DNA of 64,000 bases from Bacteroidota bacterium (GCA_016706865.1 JADJIS010000003.1:1302001-1366000); one strand, 5' to 3'. Positions 44,754-54,133 are shown, numbered from the stretch's first letter. Notes: generated by a model not told the origin, from the letters alone. Translations and numbers: made by a program.

Positions 44754-47060
44754 TTATTCAATAATTAAATTTTTCGATAATTGAAAATCATTATTTAGTT
44801 TAACTAAATAAATCCCGCTTGAAATATTTATTAATTCAATTCGTTCATTAATCCTCCCATCATTAGGAAGAATTTTTTGTGAATAAATCAATTGCCCAAG
44901 ATTATTATAAATCTCTATTGTCGTTAACTCCTGAGACGCAAAATCTTGCTTCGTTACATTCGCTTCTATGGTAAATGTTCCATCATTGGGGTTCGGATAA
45001 ATACTAAAAGAATTTTCATCTTCCATTAATTCACCTTCCTTACAAGGCACACTCACATTAATCACATTCGAATTTTTAAAACATCCCGTTGCAGTTTTTG
45101 TAACCCTGCATTTATAATTTCCAGCTAATGTTGCGGTGTAATTTATAGATGTTGCTCCTGCAATTAATGATGCACCTTTATACCATTGATAACTTAATCC
45201 TCCACCGGCATTTGCAGTTAATATTACGGAACCGCCAGCGCAGAAAGTTGTTGCTCCGCCTGCGGTAATTGATGCAGGAGGATTTTTTATTACATTAACC
45301 ATAATTGGAGATGATAATGTAGTTCCACAAGGACTGGTTGTTACACAAGTATATGTTCCTTTTATATTTACTAAATATGTTGGAGATGTTGCACCGGGAA
45401 TGTTTGTACCGTTCTTTTTCCATTGCACCGTTGCACCGGAATAAGTTGCAGTTAATAATACATTTCCACCTTGACAAAATGTGATTGGTCCGCCTGCAGA
45501 GATGGAAATTGTTTCGGTGATGGCGTCGTCGATGAGGCCATTGCAGTTGTCGTCGAGGGAGTTGCAGAGTTCGTGGGAGGATGGGTTGATATCAGGATTT
45601 GAATCATAGCAATCCAAATTGTTAGAAACATATCCCGGCAAACCGATACAACCAAAAGTATTTAATAAAGGGTTACCATAACCATCAATATCAGCATCAT
45701 AAAACCATGAATTAAGTAAACAATCTGGTAAAATTTTTACTGTCCAAATATCATATTCAAGTGGCTTATATGAATCCTCTGATTTATCAAAGCCGGCATC
45801 AGAATCTGATATTCCTGTTAAAACATATCCATTACCTGGCGTTAAATAAAGTGACCTCAAATTTTCATTTCCTTCATTTCCAATCACATTTTGCCACTTT
45901 ATTATTCCTGAGGCATCCAATCGTATAATCCAATAATCTGAATTTATCGACCCAATTCTACCCTCCGTTTTATTTCCTGATATTTCAGAACTGGAAGATC
46001 CACCAAGAAGAAAACCACCATCAGGTAATGAAATTAAGTCATCTAATACATCAGTCCCAGATCCTCCAAAGGTTTTTTGCCACACGACATTACCTTCAAA
46101 ATCAATTTTAATAACCCAATAATCATAAAATCCAAAGGATGGTGAGGTTTTATTGCCTGTAATTCCGGAATATGAGTAACCTCCTACAATATATCCTTCA
46201 TCAATACAAGTATCAACTCCAAAAGAAAGATCAGAACTTGAACCACCTAATGTTAATTGCCATTCAATTTCACAAAGACTGTCTAATTTCAAAACCCAAT
46301 AATCACAATTGCCATATGTAACGTTAGTTACATCACCGGAAATACCGGAGTAGGTATTTCCAGATAAAATAAACCCATTATTTGCAGTTTTTTGAACATC
46401 TGAAATATAATCCCCACTGTCCCCTCCAAATGACTTATCCCAAATTATATTGCCAAAAATATCAAGCTTTATAATCCATATATCACTTCCGCCATTAGAT
46501 TCTTCGGTTTTATCAAATCCTGAATCTGAATAACTATTCCCGAAAAGAATTATTTCTCCAGTTTCAGTTTCTTCCACTCTTATTAAAAAATCTTCATAGT
46601 TTCCTTTAATTGTATTTTCCCATAAAATGTTTCCAAAAACATCCAACCTGACAACCCAATAATCTTCCCACATTTCAGAAATGGCATTTTCAGATTTATC
46701 TGATGACGAATCAGATCGGGAAGAGCCTGCAATTAAAAACCCACCATCCAATAATTCAATGGCTTGCTTGACATTATCAAAAAAAGTACCTCCCATTCTG
46801 TTTTCCCACATTATGTTGTTATTGGAGTCCAACTTTAGGATCCAATAATCAGTCATACCGATTCTTGCTTCACTAATATCAAAGGAAGAGTCTGACAAAG
46901 TCTCTGCGCCGATTAAACTACCTCCGTCAGAAGTATAAACAATACTTGCAACATCTTCTTCTGAATATCCTCCATAAATTTTATCCCACTCAATCTCCGG
47001 CGCCTGACAAAATCCATCAATAGCAAAAAGTAATAGTGTAAATGTGAAGATAGTTTTCAT
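44754..47060 (-). CDS. Secreted T9SS protein with one seven-bladed IGG propeller; first gene of the six-gene operon
   Basis: 768 aa. Signal peptide about 1-18 (MKTIFTFTLLLFAIDGFC), then QAPEIEWDKIYGG. Seven blades (about 22-445), a MopE-like segment (about 447-505: DADIDGYGN, DCYDSNPDINP, CNSLDDNCNG), Ig1 and Ig2 (about 508-680) and a T9SS domain (about 690-768) ending KNLIIE. The loop insert is a decayed copy of the AGACGCAA hairpin (44934-44953) with one arm broken. Its start faces the TonB-dependent receptor gene across about 210 bp. Confidence 0.92.
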   Translation of the reverse strand: MKTIFTFTLLLFAIDGFCQAPEIEWDKIYGGYSEEDVASIVYTSDGGSLIGAETLSDSSFDISEARIGMTDYWILKLDSNNNIMWENRMGGTFFDNVKQAIELLDGGFLIAGSSRSDSSSDKSENAISEMWEDYWVVRLDVFGNILWENTIKGNYEDFLIRVEETETGEIILFGNSYSDSGFDKTEESNGGSDIWIIKLDIFGNIIWDKSFGGDSGDYISDVQKTANNGFILSGNTYSGISGDVTNVTYGNCDYWVLKLDSLCEIEWQLTLGGSSSDLSFGVDTCIDEGYIVGGYSYSGITGNKTSPSFGFYDYWVIKIDFEGNVVWQKTFGGSGTDVLDDLISLPDGGFLLGGSSSSEISGNKTEGRIGSINSDYWIIRLDASGIIKWQNVIGNEGNENLRSLYLTPGNGYVLTGISDSDAGFDKSEDSYKPLEYDIWTVKILPDCLLNSWFYDADIDGYGNPLLNTFGCIGLPGYVSNNLDCYDSNPDINPSSHELCNSLDDNCNGLIDDAITETISISAGGPITFCQGGNVLLTATYSGATVQWKKNGTNIPGATSPTYLVNIKGTYTCVTTSPCGTTLSSPIMVNVIKNPPASITAGGATTFCAGGSVILTANAGGGLSYQWYKGASLIAGATSINYTATLAGNYKCRVTKTATGCFKNSNVINVSVPCKEGELMEDENSFSIYPNPNDGTFTIEANVTKQDFASQELTTIEIYNNLGQLIYSQKILPNDGRINERIELINISSGIYLVKLNNDFQLSKNLIIE

Positions 47061-47268
47061 AGTAAAGGAGTAATTTGATTATAAAAATAACATAAACTTA
47101 GACATGCTTTTAAAGTGCTGATAATCAGATATTTATATGTCAATAAACAAACCGTAAGCTCTGGTTTCTTCCTTCTTCTCTCTCCTGTCCACAACTCCAC
47201 TTCTCCCTTTCATTCAAATTTCTCAATTTTACCCCGTGCAGAGCATTTTTCGAAAAAGGAAGATAAAA
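47061..47268. other. Divergent promoter region between the propeller operon and the TonB receptor gene
   Basis: It separates a minus-strand start (47060) from a plus-strand start (47269). A weak minus-strand -7-like word TAAGTTTA lies near 47095. The part at 47170-47230 is strongly pyrimidine-rich (CTTCTTCTCTCTCC type). No operator could be recognised. Confidence 0.35.
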
Positions 47269-50121
47269 ATGGAAAGAAGTTACTTCTTTTTAATGCGAAG
47301 CATTCTCCTCCTTCCTCTCTCCTTTCTCCTCCACTCCACTTTTGCTCAAAATGCAACACTTTCAGGTAAGATCATAGACTCTGAAACAAAACAACCGCTC
47401 TACGCAGTTACAGTAATTATTACTGGATCTTCCTTTGGCGCAAATTCTGATTTTGATGGAACATTTGAAATAAAAGATATTCCGCCCGGTGAATACAATG
47501 TGCAGTTCACGTACATCGGTTATGAAAAGAATTTATTTACTGCCATAAAATTTGCTGCAGGAGAAAATAAAAAAATGGATGTGGCTTTAAATCCTACCAC
47601 ATTAACTTTTGATGATGCAGTGGTAGTTCACGGAGAAAAACCTTTGGTAGATGTGGAGGAAGCAAAAACGGGTTCAACTTTAACGGCGAAGGAAATTGAA
47701 TTGCAACCTGTGCGACAAATTCAAAGTGTGGTGAATATGCAAACAGGTGTGGTGCAAAGTGCAGATGGTGTACATATTCGCGGAGGAAGAAGTTATGAAA
47801 CGGGATTTTATATCGACGATGTTTCTGCTCGCGATCCATTGAGCGGAACAGGTTTCGGAATTGATATCGGAACAAATTCTATTTCAAAAGTGGATGTAAC
47901 CACAGGAGGTGCAGGTGTGGAATTCGGAAATGCAACGGCGGGTATTGTAAATACCACAACAAAATCAGGCGACGAAAAATTTGAATTTAATGCGGGTTAT
48001 AAACGCGATAATTTCGGATTTAATAAGGAGTCGACAGCAAACTGGAATCAACAGGTAATGGAAATGGGAATGGGTGGACCACTCGCATTTAAAAAGAAAC
48101 TTACATTTTATACAACATTAAAAACTAATTTCAGTGATACCTATATTCAAAATCCTGCGGATAAAGTTATTTCTTCCTTATACTCCGATTCTTTGTGGTC
48201 GCCATACCAGGATAACCGTTGGGCAGGTATGTTGAAACTGGATTATAAATTAGATCCAAAAAGAAGATTGAGTTTTACTTATTTAAAAAGTATTACCATT
48301 AATCAGGATTATAATATGTTGCGTGTTACAGGAAATGATGTGACATTTAATCCCGGTTATCAGTTTTTATTTGCATTAACTCCCGATAATGCAAATACGT
48401 ATACACATGATACAAATCTGGAAACAATTAAATGGAGTCATACCACAAGTAATACTTTTAGTTATACTATAACAGCTTCGCGATTATTCGTAAAATTACG
48501 AGCAGATGCAAATGGAAATCCCTGGAGACCTGATGTTGTAAATACAGAATTTGATCCTGAAAGTATTGTAACTTATCCGGCAACTGTTTTTAATCCGGAT
48601 GATTCTATTGTATTCGTAAATCCGGGTCCCGGATTATATAATAATGGTGGAATTGCAACATTGTGGCATGACCATTATGTTTTGGAATACACCTTGCGCG
48701 CAAGTGGAAATATTTATTCAAAAGATACACGCAATAAATTATTTTTCGGCACCGAAATAAAACCCCAGGAATACCAGTGGGTGGACATTACAAGTCCCTG
48801 GATAGGCGCTCCTATTCAATTAGCCGATGGTTCATTTTCGCAGTCGTATCGTTTGGGAGATATTAGTGATGTTTGGAAAGTAAATCCATTAATGGGTGCA
48901 TTTTTCATAAGTGATAAATTAAAATATTTAGGTTTAATTGCAGAAGCAGGTTTGCGTTTGGAATATTGGATTCCGGGAAAATTTTTAGATGATGCTGTTG
49001 CAAATCCCGATGCAACTATTGCACAGGAATTTCGCGATTCATACTACAACAATAGTTATAATATTGGTATACGCAGATTTAAAATGCGATTGCTTCCCAA
49101 ATTCTCCGCATCATTTCCCATAAAAGAAAATCAGGTGATGTTTTTTAATTACGGACATAGCACTGTAATGCCGCATCCAAGTTATATTTATACGGGAATG
49201 GATCCTTATTATGCAGACAGATCAACATTGGGATTTATCGGAAATCCCGATTTAAATCCAGAGGTAGATATATCTTATGAACTCGGATTAAAATCTGCAA
49301 TTACCTCCAACGATGCATTAAATATTACGGCATTCTGGAAAGATAAATATGATTTTATCACTTCTTCCTCTATATTAATTGAAGATGTAACGGGTAAAGA
49401 AGTTTCGCGCACAATCAGAATAAATGGTGATTATGCAAGAGTGCGCGGAGTGGAAGTATCTTATTTAAAAAGAATTCAAAAATGGTTCAGTGGAAGTATT
49501 TCTTTATCCTATAGCATTGCAACAGGACAAAGTTCCTCCGCATCAGAAACTTTAGGGGAAATATTAGCGACAGGAAATTCAGAAACTTCGGTAGAAACAC
49601 CACTCGCCTGGGATAGTCCGATAGATGCAAAAACGTATTTAATATTTATTCAGAATAACAAAACAGGATTATTCGGGAAATCCTGGTTAAATAAAATGAC
49701 CTTATATACGGAGGCAATTTATCGCTCCGGAAAAAGATATACTCCCTACGAATTAACAGGATATGAAAGTGCATCCGGAAGACCTATTTATGAAATTATT
49801 TCTGATCCCGACAAAAGATATTCCGAATTAGGCGTAAGCAGTTTCTGGATGAATTTAACCTTCAAAAAATGGTGGGAAATAAAAGGTTCTGAACTTGCAT
49901 TTACTTTTGAAGCAACTAATTTATTAAACAACAAAAACACCGCCATTGTAAATCCCGTAACCGGTCGCGCCTACGAATATGGCGATCCTGTTCCAAGCGA
50001 ATGGCGCGATCCTTCCTTCATCGATCCGCGTGATCCAAGAAGCTTCGGAACTCCTCCGGATAATCCGGCGAGGTATTATGAGCAGAGGCATTTTATTTTG
50101 GGGTTATCGTGGAAATTCTAG
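47269..50121 (+). CDS. TonB-dependent outer-membrane receptor with carboxypeptidase-like regulatory domain
   Basis: 950 aa from ATG 47269, which follows a purine-rich AAAAAGGAAG; a GTG at 47236 extends the frame but would bury the signal peptide, so it was rejected. Signal peptide about 1-27 (LLLPLSFLLHSTFAQ). A CarboxypepD_reg-like beta-sandwich follows (ATLSGKIIDSETKQPLYAVTV to GYEKNLF), then the plug domain (IRGGRSYETGFYIDDVSARDPLSG; VDVTTGGAGVEFGNATAGIVNTTTKSG) and a long barrel ending in an aromatic residue (HFILGLSWKF). Such proteins import large ligands across the outer membrane using TonB energy. There is no SusD partner gene nearby, so the substrate cannot be assigned and a polysaccharide locus is not supported. 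Confidence 0.9.
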   Translation: MERSYFFLMRSILLLPLSFLLHSTFAQNATLSGKIIDSETKQPLYAVTVIITGSSFGANSDFDGTFEIKDIPPGEYNVQFTYIGYEKNLFTAIKFAAGENKKMDVALNPTTLTFDDAVVVHGEKPLVDVEEAKTGSTLTAKEIELQPVRQIQSVVNMQTGVVQSADGVHIRGGRSYETGFYIDDVSARDPLSGTGFGIDIGTNSISKVDVTTGGAGVEFGNATAGIVNTTTKSGDEKFEFNAGYKRDNFGFNKESTANWNQQVMEMGMGGPLAFKKKLTFYTTLKTNFSDTYIQNPADKVISSLYSDSLWSPYQDNRWAGMLKLDYKLDPKRRLSFTYLKSITINQDYNMLRVTGNDVTFNPGYQFLFALTPDNANTYTHDTNLETIKWSHTTSNTFSYTITASRLFVKLRADANGNPWRPDVVNTEFDPESIVTYPATVFNPDDSIVFVNPGPGLYNNGGIATLWHDHYVLEYTLRASGNIYSKDTRNKLFFGTEIKPQEYQWVDITSPWIGAPIQLADGSFSQSYRLGDISDVWKVNPLMGAFFISDKLKYLGLIAEAGLRLEYWIPGKFLDDAVANPDATIAQEFRDSYYNNSYNIGIRRFKMRLLPKFSASFPIKENQVMFFNYGHSTVMPHPSYIYTGMDPYYADRSTLGFIGNPDLNPEVDISYELGLKSAITSNDALNITAFWKDKYDFITSSSILIEDVTGKEVSRTIRINGDYARVRGVEVSYLKRIQKWFSGSISLSYSIATGQSSSASETLGEILATGNSETSVETPLAWDSPIDAKTYLIFIQNNKTGLFGKSWLNKMTLYTEAIYRSGKRYTPYELTGYESASGRPIYEIISDPDKRYSELGVSSFWMNLTFKKWWEIKGSELAFTFEATNLLNNKNTAIVNPVTGRAYEYGDPVPSEWRDPSFIDPRDPRSFGTPPDNPARYYEQRHFILGLSWKF

Positions 50122-50950
50122 GAAAGATGTACCGATGATTGGCCGTCTGCGACGGGATGTACCAATGTACCGATTAACAGCCGGCCTTGACCAATGCCCT
50201 CGACCTTCAAGGTTTTTTTTTAACCTGGAAGGTCTGAGGGAAGGGGAAGAAAATGTAACAATGCCTGGCCGTCTGCGACGGGATGTACCAATGTACCGAT
50301 GAACAGCCAAAATGATGTACCGATGTACCAATTAACAGCGACTTTGACAAATGCCCTGGACCTTCAAGGTTTTTTTTTAACCTGGAAGTTCTGAGGGAAG
50401 GGGGAAAAAAAATTGACAATTGATAATTGACAATTGATAATTAAACAGCCGAATATGCCCTCGACCTACCAGGTTTTTTTAACCTGTGAGGTCTGAGGGA
50501 AGGGGAAGAAAATGTACCGATGCCTGGCCGTCTGCGACGGGATGTACCAATGTACCGATTAACAGCCGGCCTTGACAAATGCCCTCGACCTTCAAGGTTT
50601 TTTTTAACCTGGAAGGTCTGAGGGAAGGAGAAGAAAATGTAACAATGCTTGTCCGTCTTGCGACGGGATGTACCAATGTACCGATGAACAGCCAAAATGA
50701 TGTACCGATGAACAGCCGGCCACAACTAATGCCCTCGACCTACCAGGTTTTTTTAACCTGTGAGGTCTGAGGGAAGGGGGGAAAAAAATTGACAATTGAT
50801 AATTGACAATTGATAATTAAACAGCCGCAATAACCTAACATATGAGCATTTAAATTCTAAAAAGACGCAAGGTCACTTTTAATAAGAACTTTGTTCCTTC
50901 CTATTTCCTACTTCCCTTGTAATAAAAAAATATTATCTTTAAAATCAATT
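50122..50950. repeat. Intergenic array of five GACCT...AGGTC hairpins embedded in word-like repeats
   Basis: Hairpins of the form GACCTTCAAGGTT-T(n)-AACCTGGAAGGTC or GACCTACCAGGTT-T(n)-AACCTGTGAGGTC lie at 50202-50234, 50359-50391, 50463-50493, 50587-50618 and 50737-50767. Between them the words GGCCGTCTGCGACGGGATG, TACCAATGTACCGAT, AACAGCCG and CTGAGGGAAGGGG recur. Two copies of an ATTGACAATTGATA run are present (about 50411-50450 and 50787-50826). Open frames here are by-products of the repeats. The first hairpin lies 80 bp past the receptor stop and could end its transcript. Confidence 0.85.
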
Positions 50951-51187
50951 ATGAGTCTCATTGATGATAAGGAAAAAGCATTGAAGTTACTTTCTGATAC
51001 TTCTGATGAATTGAAAATTAAAAATATCCTGGAAATACTGGATGATTCTTCGGACTGGTGGGATTCACTGCCGCAAGCTATTATCGATGAAGTAAACGAG
51101 TCACAAAAAGAACTTAAGGCGGGAAAAGGTGTTTCACACCAGGAAGCTTTAAATCAAATAAAAAGATTCACAGCAATTACAAAATAA
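50951..51187 (+). CDS. Orphan antitoxin-like small protein
   Basis: 78 aa from ATG 50951; the frame is open upstream but the extension is repeat-derived and unlikely to be coding. The protein is acidic and mostly helical (SLIDDKEKALKLLSD), with the core WWDSLPQAIIDEVNESQKEL and a C-terminal GKGVSHQEALNQIKRF. This ordering (helix, W-x-x-L-P-x-x-I, helix, G-x-x-x-x-H-x-E-A) is that of short antitoxins of RelE/ParE-type modules (family knowledge). No toxin gene lies next to it: the following gene is convergent and overlaps its last 11 bp. It may be a solitary remnant, or the partner may be elsewhere. Confidence 0.7.
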   Translation: MSLIDDKEKALKLLSDTSDELKIKNILEILDDSSDWWDSLPQAIIDEVNESQKELKAGKGVSHQEALNQIKRFTAITK

Positions 51188-52757
51188 TTATTTTATTACT
51201 GAATTTTTTCCCGTCGATAGTTGCAACTAAAAAATAACAACCCGGACTTATTGTGCTGATATCCAGCTTTTCAGAATTTAACTCTATGTTTAGAATTGAG
51301 CCGGTTTTATTAATAATATTTCTGCCGAGAATATCGAAAAGATTAATTTGATAGGCCTGATTCACCTGTCCATATAAATAAACATTGATCAGTTCATCCG
51401 CCGGATTCGGAGAAAATAATAATTGTTGATCAGGGTCATCAATACTTTTACAATATCCAGGTAAATGGTCAGCAATTATTTGCGGTTCATCGGTAAATAT
51501 TTCAACACCATCGGGGTTAAATAGCAGGATATTATAGCTTCCAACTGCCATATTATTATTCTTATGATCAATAATAATATCACCTGTCTGAATTAATGGA
51601 GAATTATTCTCATTATAAATTTCCAGGTAATGATCACTTATTCTAAGTCGTTTTAAATGGTCATTTGTTGTGTAGCAGGATAGCCATATTTCTTGTGTAT
51701 TCCTATTGATAGCCATATTTTCGATGGTATTGCCAGGTAAAATCATTTCTTCCTCGATCTGGTAATCTTCAATTTTAAATATACTGGTATAACTATGATC
51801 AGCCAGGAAATAAACTGTACCATTTGAATCGACATCAAAATCAAAAATTACATCGTATTCTGATACTATCGGGTCATCTAATGTAAAAATATTCCATCCC
51901 ATAGTATCCCTCATATAAATTACACTTTCACCAAGAATTACCAATCTATCCTTAAAAGAAATAACTTTATCATAAGTATCATTAGATTGTTCAAAAATAT
52001 CCGGCACTGTATATTCAATTATTTCTTCTTCCTCATACTTATATAAATGTTGATTAGTTAAAATGAAAATATTTGTATCAATATCCTCTGTGATATATTG
52101 AACATGTTTATCAATATAATCGTCCATTTCCTCTAAATATGACCAATTATCATTTTCAAGATAATAAACACCGGCTGTTGTTCCTATCCAGGTTCTATCT
52201 TTGGAGTCATTAAAAATAAAGGAGATAGAGCCTGATAATATGCCTATGTCTTCGCTCGTATAACTGGTCCAAACATCATCTTTCAAATGATGCACAACGT
52301 CATCTGATTCCACCCAATAGGATCCGTCTTTTCCAAAATTCTGGGAGTAATAAGATTTTGATGTGAGGGGAATTGATCTTACATTTACCATCTCTGAAAC
52401 ACCATTTTTTGAAATTTTTTCTAGAATTCCATCTTTCCGGTGCCAAAAATTCTCATCACCATCTAAATAGTACCAGTAAGTATCAGTTAATTTTAGATCA
52501 TAATTTAATATATCACCGCTTTCAAAATCAAAATATACTCTTATCAATTTAGTATTTGTGTAATTTTCAACTGCACCTAAATATGCTGTCCCTTCCGAAT
52601 CTATTATGAACGATTTATATCCATATAAACTTAAACCGAATTCCCATCCATGATATTCCCTGGTAATTCCGTCATGATAGTATATTAAACCTCCTTCACT
52701 GGTTTGATCTAAGAAATCTTTGGTGAACCAAATAGATTCACGTGAATCAACAAAAAA
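51177..52757 (-). pseudogene. C-terminal part of a frameshifted T9SS propeller protein
   Basis: From the A-run at 52752-52757 the minus-strand frame is open to the stop at 51177. Its first in-frame codons (VDSRESIWFTKDFLD, then YYHDGITREYHGWEFGLSLYGY) continue the propeller begun in the piece at 52709-53368, so the first ATG at 52547 is not a true start. The rest has W-x-x-Y and W-I-G-T-T-A-G-V-Y motifs like two-component-regulator-type propellers, and ends in a T9SS domain (FSPNPADELINVYLYG, INLFDILGRNII, SPGCYFLVATIDGKKFSNKIIIL). Restoring one T gives a single protein of about 730 aa. The stop overlaps the convergent gene at 50951 by 11 bp. Confidence 0.75.
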
Positions 52758-53368
52758 TCACTGAAAAGTCCTTCAATTGTATATTGAAATTGAGCAATGC
52801 TGATTAATTCAGCAAATTGGTATTTAAAAACTTCAATATTGCCTAGACCATTGTGCACTGAGATGTAAATAGTACCGTTCGCAGATTTGACAATTCCTAA
52901 AAAGGATGCGTCTCCAAGGTCAATGGTTACTAATTCATTCCTGTAATAATTATATCTATATAATTCGCCCGCGTAAAACCAGACATTGTTGTTTTCATCA
53001 ATTACCATTGGATCGAGCGATAAATAGGTGACAATTTCAGGTGTTTCTATCTTTGTAACCACGCCATTGCTGAATCTAAATAATTCTCCATTATTTACTA
53101 GCCATTTTGCTCCCAAATTATCAATTTCAAAGTCTGAAAAATTGATGCCATCCAAGCCATCAACATTTACATCATTATACTCAGTAAGCTCTCTGGTTAA
53201 AGTGTCATAATAACTGAATCCGTAGGAATGAATGAACCAATATCCACCACAGTCTTGTCTGATTAAATTTGTAGAATAATTATTTGAATAATTTACCCAC
53301 AGATCAGTTTGACTGTATGATAAATTAACACTTAAAATTCCGATAAGGTAAAAAGTTATTTTGTGCAT
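52709..53368 (-). pseudogene. N-terminal part of a frameshifted T9SS propeller protein
   Basis: Signal peptide about 1-19 (MHKITFYLIGILSVNLSYSQ), then short repeats of the type GGYWFIHSYG, GAKWLVNNGELFRF, NNVWFYAGELYRY and GTIYISVHNG, which resemble the blades of ligand-sensing propellers (two-component-regulator propeller family). Homology-like sequence ends at SDF at the six-T run (complement of 52752-52757); the 14 residues after that (LLIHVNLFGSPKIS) are out of frame and meaningless. The downstream frame carries the rest of the protein. A one-base deletion, real or from sequencing, is the simplest explanation. Confidence 0.75.
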
Positions 53369-53721
53369 GTTTTCAACTTTGGTAACTCATTTGTTAAAAC
53401 GCGTATAAAAAGCGAATGTTATACCAATACGAAAATTCTGAAACCGAAGTAAAATAACAACAAATAATACCACAATGTTTTGACGATAAATTATAAAATC
53501 GGTCAGAAATCTAGTATAAATGCAATTTATACAAATGACTAACCATACAATCTCCGTGATAATCAACAAAATATCAAAATTCTGCAATTTTTTCATACCA
53601 AAGCACATTTATTTGCAAATTTTTCAACGAATATCCAATTATGGCAATGTTTTTGCAACAAATGTTTAAATTAAACCACAAAACCTTCCGATAGCCAAAT
53701 CCTACTCAAAATAATTTAAAT
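53369..53721. other. AT-rich divergent intergenic region, nothing recognised
   Basis: It lies between the minus-strand start at 53368 and the plus-strand lipoprotein start at 53722. A 73-codon frame at 53387-53608 is AT-driven and lacks coding character. No terminator, repeat or clear promoter was found. Confidence 0.4.
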
Positions 53722-54057
53722 ATGCTGAGATTAGCTTCCATTGTAATGAGCTTAGGGATTTGTCTCATTATTTCCTCCTGTTCCAAAACAAGTGCGGACT
53801 GCGGTTCTTCCACCGATTGTGCTTCCGTAACATACACAGCAAACATCCAACCCCTAATTGCTAACAAATGCGGACTCTCGGGATGCCATGGGTCTGAATT
53901 TTCGAGTTATTCGGGATTAATGAAAATTGTTAACAACGGTTCACTCGAAAGAGAAGTGGTTAATTCAGAAAATATGCCCACCGGCGGAGTAACCATGAGT
54001 TGCGGTGAGCGTCAGGAGATCGAGTGTTGGGTAAATAGCGGTGCCACTAATAATTGA
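53722..54057 (+). CDS. Small cytochrome c-like lipoprotein with a C-x4-C-H motif
   Basis: 111 aa. Lipoprotein signal ending LIISSC, so the mature protein should start at Cys about 20 and sit in a membrane facing the periplasm. The body reads VTYTANIQPLIANKCGLSGCHG, the wide C-x4-C-H form found in many Bacteroidota cytochrome c-like domains, then SYSGLMKIV, NMPTGG (probable Met axial ligand) and IECWVNSGATNN, the usual end of this domain. Single haem binding and an electron-transfer role are inferred from the family. It is transcribed alone and followed by a strong terminator. Confidence 0.8.
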   Translation: MLRLASIVMSLGICLIISSCSKTSADCGSSTDCASVTYTANIQPLIANKCGLSGCHGSEFSSYSGLMKIVNNGSLEREVVNSENMPTGGVTMSCGERQEIECWVNSGATNN

Positions 54058-54094
54058 CCGTATTAAAGGGAGTTTTGTTTATCGGTTTTAAGTA

Positions 54095-54133
54095 AATAGC
54101 CGGCCTTGTTTAGGTCGGCTATTGTGTTTTTTT
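54095..54133 (+). terminator. Intrinsic terminator after the cytochrome-like gene
   Basis: AATAGCCGGCC (54095-54105) pairs with GGTCGGCTATT (54113-54123) with one G-T pair and a seven-base loop, followed by a T-rich tail. Confidence 0.9.

Noticed and set aside
47236..47268. GTG start for the TonB receptor
   Set aside because: It would place eleven charged residues before the signal peptide, and the ATG at 47269 has a purine-rich stretch at the right distance.
47269..50121. Polysaccharide utilisation locus
   Set aside because: The TonB-dependent receptor has no SusD partner, glycosidase or regulator next to it.
50104..50795. Several overlapping open frames on both strands
   Set aside because: All are translations of the hairpin repeat array.
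50202..50826. Possible CRISPR array
   Set aside because: The repeated units are hairpins of two types with re-used, related phrases between them, not constant repeats with unique spacers of even length, and no cas gene is present.
53387..53608. 73-codon minus-strand frame
   Set aside because: AT-driven, no recognisable pattern, lies in a divergent promoter region.
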